A stretch of 61,790 nucleotides of DNA from Brevibacterium ravenspurgense. GTDB lineage: Bacteria; Actinomycetota; Actinomycetes; Actinomycetales; Brevibacteriaceae. A program made the position numbers and the translations under genes. The notes beneath the pieces are model-generated. The model was not told where the DNA came from, searched no databases, and worked only from the letters and a program-made list of their open reading frames with translations. Shown here in pieces: positions 42,289 through 49,565 of the stretch. The DNA lies in contig NZ_LQQC01000011.1 of the NCBI RefSeq assembly GCF_001584615.1, forward strand, positions 1 to 61,790, written 5' to 3'. Within the stretch, counting starts at the first letter, position 1. Every line of letters begins with the position of its first letter.

Positions 42289-42304
42289 ATGAATCGATAT
42301 TCAC
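42289..42304. promoter_or_regulatory. Operator 2 of the ali/bad-like operon
   Basis: ATGAATCGATATTCAC carries the inverted repeat TGAAT/ATTCA with a 4-nt spacer. Its centre is 21 bp (two helical turns) from that of operator 1. Confidence 0.62.
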
Positions 42305-42320
42305 TCACGAAGGAGGCAAG

Positions 42321-43151
42321 ATGTCTGCCGTCAACTCAACGCCACAGTCCGCTCCCTCTGAATTCGAAGACATCCTGTACGAAGTTGAGGAAACGTACGC
42401 GGTCATCACAATCAACCGGCCCGAGTCCTTCAACTCGTTCCGCTCAATTACCGTTGACGAACTGATCGAAGCCTTCACCCTTGCGTGGGGTGACAACCGA
42501 GTTCGGTCGATCATCTTGACCGGGGCGGGAGAGAAGGCGTTTTGCGCCGGAGGCGATGTCAAGCAGAAAGCACAGACCGGAGACTACGGCCCAAGCCGCT
42601 ACGGCATGTTTCGCATTTCCGAGCTCCACAAAGTCATGCGCTCCGTCCCTAAACCCGTCATCTCGGCGGTCAATGGGGTTGCGGTCGGCGGAGGCAACGT
42701 CCTCTCTACGCTCTGCGACATCACAATCGCCGCGCCCCACGCTCGCTTTGGACAGGCCGGCCCCAAAGTCGGTTCCTTCGACGCCGGATATGGCTCAGCT
42801 TTCCTCGCTCGAGTTATCGGCGAGAAGCGCGCCCGCGAAATGTGGTACTTCTGCGAACTCGTCGATGCGAAGAAAGCTGAGTCCTGGGGACTGGTCAACG
42901 AAGTCGTTGAAGCAGGCGAGCTCCTACCCCGAGCCAAGGAACGCGCACGCGATCTTGGTTTGAAAGCACCGACTGCACTGCGCTTCCTCAAGCAGTCGTT
43001 CAACGCTGATACCGAGATGCAGACAGGCTTTACAAACCTTGCAATGAGCGCGCTCGACCTCTACGCCCACTCACCGGAGTCTCACGAGGGCGCCGCTGCA
43101 TTCGCGGAAAAGCGCACCCCAGACTTCAGTCGCTTCGACGGCGCCTACTGA
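42321..43151 (+). CDS. badI: BadI-like 2-ketocyclohexanecarboxyl-CoA hydrolase (crotonase family)
   Basis: A 276-residue crotonase-fold enzyme. Motifs match BadI and its relative MenB: ITINRPESFNSFRS, GAGEKAFCAGGDVKQK, VNGVAVGGGNVLSTLCDI, FGQAGPKVGSFDAGYGSAFL, EKRAREMWYFCELVDA and the C-terminal SHEGAAAFAEKRTPDF. BadI hydrolyses the 2-keto ring to pimelyl-CoA. I prefer BadI to MenB because BadH-, ligase- and dehydrogenase-like genes follow and no other men gene does. ATG with AAGGAGG upstream; an ATG 45 nt earlier has none. First gene of the operon. Confidence 0.8.
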   Translation: MSAVNSTPQSAPSEFEDILYEVEETYAVITINRPESFNSFRSITVDELIEAFTLAWGDNRVRSIILTGAGEKAFCAGGDVKQKAQTGDYGPSRYGMFRISELHKVMRSVPKPVISAVNGVAVGGGNVLSTLCDITIAAPHARFGQAGPKVGSFDAGYGSAFLARVIGEKRAREMWYFCELVDAKKAESWGLVNEVVEAGELLPRAKERARDLGLKAPTALRFLKQSFNADTEMQTGFTNLAMSALDLYAHSPESHEGAAAFAEKRTPDFSRFDGAY

Positions 43152-43172
43152 CGGATTTGCAGAGGGAGGGAA

Positions 43173-44318
43173 ATGGACATGGTTCAGGCCTTTGACGCCG
43201 ATTGTCTAGTGGAAAAAGCGTCCGCCTTCGAAGAGCGACTCGTCAGTGAGTCCCGCGAACGCGAAGCGGCCGGGCGAATCGGCGCTGATATTACCCGCGA
43301 GATGGGCCGCGCTGGTCTCATCGCGCCCGAGCTTCCTCTCCGTCTTGGCGGAGCCGACCTTACAAAAGTGACCACTGGACTCGTAACCGAGGCTATCGCG
43401 CGGGGCGACCTAACCGTCGCCTACATCCAGGTTGTCGGCTCCCTCGTCGGCCAAGTCATTGCGCGCAATGCGAATTCTGACGTGGCTTCCCACTACTGTG
43501 GCCTGATTACCTCCGGAGAAGCAACCGTTGCGATCGGACTCTCCGAGCCTTCGGCCGGCTCTGACGCCGGCAACCCCTCATCTACAGCGCGGCGGGATGG
43601 CGACGACTGGATCATCAACGGCACGAAATCGATGTCACTTGCGCTGACTTCAACTGCGACGGTGATCTTCGCTCGTACAGACCCTGCTGCCGGGAGGGGC
43701 AGAGGGATTTCCGCTTTCCTGGTCGACCTCAATGCGCATGGAGTGACGAAACACCACATCAGCGATATGGGCCAAGACGCTGTGGCTCGCGGAATCGTTG
43801 AGTTCTCCAATGTCCGCGTCCCAGCCGACCATCTGCTCGGTGAGCAAGACCAAGCATTCACACAGGTCATGCAGGGGTTCGATTTCTCTCGTGCCCTGAT
43901 CGGCCTGCAGTGCATCGGGACTGCTTCGCGCGCCGTTGACGATACATGGGCATATGTAAAGAATCGCCAGGCTTTCGACCAGCCCCTTTCAAAATTCCAG
44001 GGAGTGTCATTCCCCCTCGCAGAGGCGGAAACAAAGATCACAGCGGCACGACTGCTCTGCCTTGAAACCCTTCGACTCGGCGACGAGGGGCTGCCTCATA
44101 CTTCGCAAGCTGCCATGTGCAAATGGTGGGCACCTCTCGAGACGTACCACGCCGTCCACCAATGCCTGCTCCTCCATGGCCAGAACGGCTACAAAAAGGA
44201 ACTCGACATCGAGAAGCGACTGCGGGACCTGCTCGGCATGCAGATCGGCGATGGCACAGCTCAGATTATGAAGCTCATCATCGCCCGCAGCTCTGCCGGC
44301 CGCGAGTTTGCCCCCTAA
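43173..44318 (+). CDS. aliB: Acyl-CoA dehydrogenase, AliB-like
   Basis: A 381-residue FAD enzyme of the acyl-CoA dehydrogenase family. N-terminal helices (EMGRAGLIAPELPLRLGGAD), the FAD/substrate segment IGLSEPSAGSDAGNPSSTAR, NGTKSMSLALTSTATVIFAR, and the C-terminal part QAFDQPLSKFQGVSFPLAEA and HGQNGYKKELDIEKRLRD. By context it would oxidise cyclohexanecarboxyl-CoA to the 1-ene-CoA. GGGAGG lies at good spacing before ATG 43173, 21 nt after badI. The specific substrate is inferred from neighbours. Confidence 0.8.
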   Translation: MDMVQAFDADCLVEKASAFEERLVSESREREAAGRIGADITREMGRAGLIAPELPLRLGGADLTKVTTGLVTEAIARGDLTVAYIQVVGSLVGQVIARNANSDVASHYCGLITSGEATVAIGLSEPSAGSDAGNPSSTARRDGDDWIINGTKSMSLALTSTATVIFARTDPAAGRGRGISAFLVDLNAHGVTKHHISDMGQDAVARGIVEFSNVRVPADHLLGEQDQAFTQVMQGFDFSRALIGLQCIGTASRAVDDTWAYVKNRQAFDQPLSKFQGVSFPLAEAETKITAARLLCLETLRLGDEGLPHTSQAAMCKWWAPLETYHAVHQCLLLHGQNGYKKELDIEKRLRDLLGMQIGDGTAQIMKLIIARSSAGREFAP

Positions 44319-44383
44319 TCCCTCTTGGTTCCGCAATAAACCACAAACGACTTAGTACATTCTGCGACAGAAAGGACGACAGC

Positions 44384-45145
44384 ATGTCTACCCCGGCTGC
44401 CCCACCACTGAACAACCGCATCACCATCGTCACCGGAGCTGCCTCCGGGATTGGCAAGGGCATCGCGAATCGCCTGGCCGCCGATGGCGCCACTGTCATC
44501 GTGGCCGATCTTGACGCTGAGAAAGCCGCTGAGACAGCCAGTTCACTTGGAAACAACTCGATCGGGGTGGCAGTCGATGTCACCGATCGCGGTGCGGTGG
44601 ACGCCATGGTCGACCAAGTGATCACACGCTTCGGCAAAATCGACGTCCTCGTCAACAATGCCGGCTGGGACAAGGTTGAACCTTTTATGAACTCCGCGGC
44701 TGATACCTGGCAGCGGGTAATCGCGATCAATCTGCTCGGGACTCTCAACTGCACCCAGTCGGCCGCGGCCCACATGATCGAATCCGAGTCAGGCGCAGTG
44801 ATAAACATAGGCTCAGATGCTGGTCGCGTCGGATCAAGCGGAGAAGCCGTGTACTCAGCTGCGAAGGGCGGCGTCATCTCATTCACCAAAACTTTTGCTC
44901 GCGAAACGGCACGATACGGAATTACTGCAAACTGCGTCTGCCCCGGCCCTGCTGACACTCCTTTGTTCGCCGCGATCTCTGAAGACAACCCGAAGCTGCG
45001 CGCCGCGTTGGAGAAGTCAATCCCCATGCGCCGACTTGCCCAACCTGAGGACCTGGCAAATGCAGTCGCTTTCTTCGCCCGACCCGATTCTGCCTACATC
45101 ACCGGCCAGACACTGTCCGTCTCCGGCGGACTGACCATGGCCTAA
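44384..45145 (+). CDS. badH: BadH-like 2-hydroxycyclohexanecarboxyl-CoA dehydrogenase (SDR)
   Basis: A 253-residue short-chain dehydrogenase. TGAASGIGKGIANRL (NAD site), DLDAEKAAETAS, VLVNNAGWDKVEPF, the catalytic Ser in NIGSDAGRVGSSGEAVYSAAK with Tyr and Lys, ANCVCPGPADTPLF and TGQTLSVSGGLTMA. The NAGWD, SDAGRVGSSGEAVY and LSVSGGLTM segments are the ones I recall from BadH of Rhodopseudomonas. ATG with AAAGGA upstream. It follows aliB by 65 nt. Confidence 0.82.
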   Translation: MSTPAAPPLNNRITIVTGAASGIGKGIANRLAADGATVIVADLDAEKAAETASSLGNNSIGVAVDVTDRGAVDAMVDQVITRFGKIDVLVNNAGWDKVEPFMNSAADTWQRVIAINLLGTLNCTQSAAAHMIESESGAVINIGSDAGRVGSSGEAVYSAAKGGVISFTKTFARETARYGITANCVCPGPADTPLFAAISEDNPKLRAALEKSIPMRRLAQPEDLANAVAFFARPDSAYITGQTLSVSGGLTMA

Positions 45146-45191
45146 GCATCAAAACCCCATAGGTACGGCACAAGAGCAAAGGAGCTCTGCA

Positions 45192-46886
45192 ATGTCCACC
45201 CTGTTTGATACCACCCTCACCGACAGCATCATCGAGAAGTACCTTGCCACGGGCGTCTGGAAAAATCAGACCCTGCTCGACCATCTCGAGCGCTGGAAGG
45301 AAAAGCAGCCACAGGCGATTGCCGCCCAAGATCCCTATGGCGCACATACGTACGCCGAGCTCAGCGAGGACGTCGAAAAGTGCGCACGGGCGCTCGTAGA
45401 TCTCGGAGTGGAGACTGGCGACGTCATAGGCATCCAACTGCCGAACTGGTACGAATGGCTGGTCATCCACCTCGCCGCTATCAAAGTCGGCGCTATCACC
45501 AATGGACTTATACCGATCTACCGGGATCGGGAGATTGGATACATGGCCAAAAAAGCCAAAGTGTCCGTCCTATTCATCCCAAACCTGTTTCGGAAATTTG
45601 ACTACGCGAACATGGTCGATCGCCTGCGGCCAAACCTGCCGGACCTGAAGCACACAATCGTGCTGGACACACCTGGGGAAACGCAGTTCGACACCAGGAA
45701 CGGATTTGAGAAATGGACAGACTTCCTCGATCGCGGAGTCCAAGAGGTGCCATCGAATACGCGACCGCCAACCGGCTCAACGGACGAAGTCTTCGATTGG
45801 AATGAACGTCGACCCGACCCCAGTGATGTTGGTCTTATCCTCTTCACGTCAGGGACGACGGGCAATCCCAAAGGCGTCATGCACACGCACAACAATGTCC
45901 TTGCCGCGGCTCTCCCGTGGCCCGACCATTTGGGTTTGAAGCAGGGTTCGGTCGTCCACATGGCCTCGACTTTCGGTCACCTCACCGGATACATGTACGG
46001 CGTGTGCCTCCCCCTGCTTGTCGGCGGTTCGGGTATTTTCCAGGACACGTGGAACGGCGAAGAATTCGTCCGGCTAGTCGCTGAGCATGGAATTCAGCAC
46101 ACCTCAAGCGCGACACCGTTCCTCCACGATCTGCTCGAAGCTGCGAAGTCGACAGAATACGACCTTTCCTCCCTCAAGCATTTCTGCTGTATGGGCGCTC
46201 CGATTCCACGCGTAATGGTGGAAGAAGCGCGCACTCTGCTGCCGAGCCTCAGCGTTTTCGGCGGCTGGGGGCAAACAGAGTGCGGCCTGGTGACGATGAC
46301 CGCTCCCGGAGATTCCGAAGAAAAAATCACAGGCACAGACGGACGCGCTCTAGGCGCTATGAAAGTCCGCATTGTCGATCCCCTTGGAGAGCCAGTCGGC
46401 CCCGGAGAGGAAGGACGAGTCCAAGTCACCGGACCTTTCCTGTTTGTCGGATATCTCGATGAGCCCAAGAAGACCGCGGAGAGCTTCGACGGCGAATGGC
46501 TCGACACTGGCGACCTCGCTGAAATGGACGACGAGGGCTTCATTCGGATCGCCGGACGGTCGAAAGACATCATCATCCGAGGTGGCGAGAATATCCCGGT
46601 TGCCTACATTGAAAATGTCCTATACGAACATCCGGCAGTGGCGCAGGCCGCCGTAGTCGCGATGCCGCATCCGCGGCTGCAGGAGATTGCCTGCGCCGTT
46701 GTCAATTTGGTGGACGGTCACACTCTCTCAATGGATGATCTTCGCCAGCACTTTGCAGATAAGGGAGTCGCAAAGAACTACTGGCCGGAGGCATTGGAGA
46801 TTCTCGACGAGCTGCCCCGCACACCCAGCGGTAAGATTCAGAAGTTCAAGCTCAGAGAGGAAGTCGCCACCAAGAATGACAGCTGA
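45192..46886 (+). CDS. aliA: AliA-like cyclohexanecarboxylate-CoA ligase (AMP-binding)
   Basis: A 564-residue ANL ligase that activates a carboxylic acid as acyl-adenylate and then CoA thioester. Motifs: ILFTSGTTGNPKGVMHTHNN, FGGWGQTECGLVTMTAP, DTGDLAEMDDEGFIRIAGRS, KDIIIRGGENIPVAYIENVL and the C-terminal RTPSGKIQKFKLREEV with the adenylating Lys. The N-terminus (TGVWKNQTLLDHLE, IGIQLPNWYEWLVIHLAA) is like AliA. ATG with AAAGGAG upstream. Overlaps the TetR gene by 11 nt. Confidence 0.8.
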   Translation: MSTLFDTTLTDSIIEKYLATGVWKNQTLLDHLERWKEKQPQAIAAQDPYGAHTYAELSEDVEKCARALVDLGVETGDVIGIQLPNWYEWLVIHLAAIKVGAITNGLIPIYRDREIGYMAKKAKVSVLFIPNLFRKFDYANMVDRLRPNLPDLKHTIVLDTPGETQFDTRNGFEKWTDFLDRGVQEVPSNTRPPTGSTDEVFDWNERRPDPSDVGLILFTSGTTGNPKGVMHTHNNVLAAALPWPDHLGLKQGSVVHMASTFGHLTGYMYGVCLPLLVGGSGIFQDTWNGEEFVRLVAEHGIQHTSSATPFLHDLLEAAKSTEYDLSSLKHFCCMGAPIPRVMVEEARTLLPSLSVFGGWGQTECGLVTMTAPGDSEEKITGTDGRALGAMKVRIVDPLGEPVGPGEEGRVQVTGPFLFVGYLDEPKKTAESFDGEWLDTGDLAEMDDEGFIRIAGRSKDIIIRGGENIPVAYIENVLYEHPAVAQAAVVAMPHPRLQEIACAVVNLVDGHTLSMDDLRQHFADKGVAKNYWPEALEILDELPRTPSGKIQKFKLREEVATKNDS

Positions 46887-47511
46887 TTCCGAGGACATCA
46901 ATGCGATCGTCAAAGGCGCTCGCGCAGAATTCCGTGAGCGGCAGATCGTCGAAGCTGCCGTTCGCCTGATGCAGAAGAAGGGCACCCACTCGGTGTCCAT
47001 GCAGGCGATCGCGAAGTCTGCCGGAGTCAGTGTTGGGCTGTTGTACAAATATTTTTCAGACAAGGAGCAGATCGTGCTTGCCGCGATCACCCGCGTCCTC
47101 GAGGAGTTCCGTCTGCGAATTCCTGCTGCCATCGCCGAGGCGACGGACCATGTGGACAAGGTGATTGCCGCGTTTTCCGAGTTCTGTCGCATCGTTGACG
47201 AACAGCGACATGCGGTCGTTCTCACCTATCAAGTATCTAAATCGCTGTCGAAGGAGGGGCTGCAGTCGATTCAGGCTCAGGAGCTCGAAACTCTGCAGCC
47301 TCTCGTGGATGTCGCCGCTGCTGCCATCGACGCCGGGAAACTTCGCAATGTGGATGCCCAGACGCTTGGTCACGACCTCATGGTGATCGCACACATGTGG
47401 GCGCTCAAGCATTGGTACTTCCAGCGAATCGGAGTCGATCTTGATGCGTATATCTCTCAGCAGATTCGCACCGTTGTATTGAGCAACACCGAGGCATCCG
47501 ACAAAGGGTGA
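46876..47511 (+). CDS. TetR-family regulator of the ali/bad-like operon
   Basis: A 211-residue TetR/AcrR regulator: N-terminal HTH MQAIAKSAGVSVGLLYKYFSDKEQIVLAAI, written here only by its residues 40-66, with an all-helical ligand domain behind. ATG 46876 overlaps the ligase stop by 11 nt, so it is the last gene of the operon. Tandem inverted repeats in front of badI are the obvious operator; a CoA thioester of the pathway is the plausible inducer. Confidence 0.87.
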   Translation: MTADSEDINAIVKGARAEFRERQIVEAAVRLMQKKGTHSVSMQAIAKSAGVSVGLLYKYFSDKEQIVLAAITRVLEEFRLRIPAAIAEATDHVDKVIAAFSEFCRIVDEQRHAVVLTYQVSKSLSKEGLQSIQAQELETLQPLVDVAAAAIDAGKLRNVDAQTLGHDLMVIAHMWALKHWYFQRIGVDLDAYISQQIRTVVLSNTEASDKG

Positions 47512-47528
47512 GCTTCCGAGTCTCTCGT

Positions 47529-47690
47529 CACCAGCCGGACCCCGCCCGGCACCTCGGCGCCTCTCCCCTAGGTCCAGCCACGCTTTAGCAACAAAAACTC
47601 CCCTTAGCAGTGGCGGCTAAAGCGCAGATCCCGGCTAACGGGTGTTTCCTTGCGGCTAAGCCGCAGAATCCGGCTAACGGGTGTTTCCGT
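47529..47690 (+). repeat. Composite intergenic repeat, copy B
   Basis: Same orientation and order as copy A: CACCAGCCGGACCCCGCC, one GGCACCTCG, 40 nt identical to A (47574-47613), then GGCTAACGGGTGTTTCC and GCCGCAGAATCCGGCTAACG. It lies between the TetR gene and tRNA-Ser(TGA). Confidence 0.85.
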
Positions 47691-47721
47691 GCGCCACACC
47701 CGGCACCGCCTACCCCAACAG

Positions 47722-47752
47722 AAAACCCCGGCAGTTCTAGGAACTGCCGGGG
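47722..47752 (-). terminator. Rho-independent terminator after tRNA-Ser(TGA)
   Basis: A perfect 12-bp stem (47726-47737 with 47741-47752), 3-nt loop, followed on the minus strand by TTTT. Confidence 0.9.
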
Positions 47753-47759
47753 TGTCCGG

Positions 47760-47846
47760 CGGTGAGTGTGGGATTTGAACCCACGGAGCCCGTGAGGACT
47801 CAACGGTTTTCAAGACCGTCACATTCGGCCGCTCTGTCAACTCACC
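47760..47846 (-). tRNA. tRNA-Ser(TGA)
   Basis: Class II tRNA: acceptor GGTGAGT/ACTCACC, discriminator G, anticodon loop CTTGAAA (anticodon TGA), long variable arm, T arm GTGGGTTCAAATCCCAC. CCA is not encoded (CCG follows). Confidence 0.95.
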
Positions 47847-47986
47847 TGATGCGCACAGCGCCACACCATTGTGCCACACGAAGGTGAAACGCTCGCGAGG
47901 TGCCGCCCCTCGCCAACTGTTAACCGCCAGCCGCCGCTTGCCAAGCTTCAGCTCCAACAACCAACAGTCACGCGCCGCTGACAACC

Positions 47987-49423
47987 CTACTGGCTGACGC
48001 GAGTCCAGTATGCCTTCTGCAGGTCCTCGTCCAGAGGCTTGCCGTCGGTCAGCGCCCATTTGCTGGGCCGCTCAGCATTGCCGGCTTTCGAATCGACGAA
48101 CACAACATCGCCGTGTTCCTCAACGTGGCGCACCAGGAGCAGGGGCAGTTCGGTCATGTCGACGGGATCTGCGGTCTGCTGCTCTGTCGGCTCCTCACTG
48201 GGGTCTGCGGATTCCGAGGCGCCGGGAGTCTGTTCGGCTCCCGCACCTTCCGATTCGTCACCATCCGGCTGCCCGGCTGCCTCGCTGGCTCCCTCGTCAG
48301 CCGCTTCCTCTGCCGCTTCCGAGGTACTACTCGCCTCCTCGGTCCCCTCGGCTTCGCTGCTCGGTTCAGCTTCCGGTGCTGGTGTTCGCTTGTCGGCATT
48401 GAACAGCGCAGCTCCCGCACCCTTCGGAGCCCCAGCGGAGGCGGTTGGAATTTCGAGGTCTTCCACGGCTTCCATCAGCCGACTGCTGGGCTCGATATCT
48501 GCCAACTTCTTCCAGTCGCCGAGCGGTTTGAGCCCCGAGTGGGTGTAGCTGCTTGCCGTGGGTGCGCCCGTGGCGAAGTCCAGTTGGACCATCTGGTCGT
48601 CCTGAGTGAGCACAACAGCGCTCGTTTCGTTCCCGGCGAACTCAACGCTGAAGACTTCTTTCACTTCGTAGTATTCGAGCGCTGTGACCAGCTGAGTTCC
48701 GGATTCTTCGGCCATTGCTTGGACGGCCGGCATGGTGTTCAGCAGCTTTTCGGCTTCGTCTGTCTGGGCGATTTTCGGCTCGGCCCCGTCAGCACTGGGC
48801 ACACCGAGGATGCGCTCAGCATCGAGGCTCCACACGACGGTTCCCGAGCCTTCACCGAATCCTTTGCCGGAGGTTGCCACTCGCAGCGTGGCTGACGGTC
48901 CGGCGTCGCGGCCGTTGAAGTGTCCGTAGTCCTGTTCGATCGACAGCGCTCGGATTCGATCTGCCTGGTCGATGACGTTCAGGGTCTTGTCGGCGGCGGC
49001 CGTAAAGGCGTCAGCGCTGATATCAGCAGCGGGAACACGTGCGGCGTCGGCCGGGGCGCTGCCTCCCGGCTTCTTTTCGGGTTCGCCGGTTTCGCTGAAC
49101 ATCAGACTGGTGAGTTTGCCGTCTTCTTCGAAGACCTGCGCGGTGGCATGTTTTTTGGTGATGATCAGCTGGTAGACGTCCGCGCCTTCATCCTGCAGGG
49201 CTTTGACGACCCGTGCTGTCTGTTCGGGTTTGAGGAAATCAGCTTCGGTCTGCTGTTCCTGGGATGGTGCGGCGTCGTCTTCACACGCGCGAATACCGAC
49301 GGCGGCTATGAGCAGTGCCGCGGCGACTGCGATGATCGTAAGGATCGGCTTGCGCGATCCCCTGTGGGTCGGTTCAGCACTTTCCATGCGGGGACTATCG
49401 CTTGTGTCGTGGGTTTCCGGCAC
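47987..49423 (-). CDS. Membrane-anchored protein of unknown function
   Basis: A ~478-residue protein with one membrane helix near the N-terminus (KPILTIIAVAAALLIAAVGI) and an extracytoplasmic remainder. The middle has two related-looking beta-rich segments (QLIITKKHATAQVFEEDGKL; SVEFAGNETSAVVLTQDDQM) separated by an Ala-rich stretch, followed by a long acidic Ser/Glu/Ala-rich linker and a short C-terminal conserved-looking part (LLLVRHVEEHGDVVFVDSKA). I recognise no family. GTG at 49423 is chosen because AAGGAAG lies 9 nt upstream; ATG at 49387 has no ribosome-binding site. Confidence 0.6.
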   Translation of the reverse strand: MPETHDTSDSPRMESAEPTHRGSRKPILTIIAVAAALLIAAVGIRACEDDAAPSQEQQTEADFLKPEQTARVVKALQDEGADVYQLIITKKHATAQVFEEDGKLTSLMFSETGEPEKKPGGSAPADAARVPAADISADAFTAAADKTLNVIDQADRIRALSIEQDYGHFNGRDAGPSATLRVATSGKGFGEGSGTVVWSLDAERILGVPSADGAEPKIAQTDEAEKLLNTMPAVQAMAEESGTQLVTALEYYEVKEVFSVEFAGNETSAVVLTQDDQMVQLDFATGAPTASSYTHSGLKPLGDWKKLADIEPSSRLMEAVEDLEIPTASAGAPKGAGAALFNADKRTPAPEAEPSSEAEGTEEASSTSEAAEEAADEGASEAAGQPDGDESEGAGAEQTPGASESADPSEEPTEQQTADPVDMTELPLLLVRHVEEHGDVVFVDSKAGNAERPSKWALTDGKPLDEDLQKAYWTRVSQ

Positions 49424-49565
49424 CGGTGTCTGCTTCCTTGGCTGCGTGCGCTGAGTCAAGCGGGAGCAAACCCCGCCAACACCCAAGTCTATCGAAGCGC
49501 CTTTGAGCGCTTCCGTTCACCGCACTGCTTTTGGGCCACACCTGCGTGAGGACCGCGCGGCACTG

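Noticed and set aside
42321..43151. MenB (naphthoate synthase)
   Set aside because: Close relative, but BadH-, AliA- and AliB-like neighbours and absence of men genes favour BadI; kept as an alternative.
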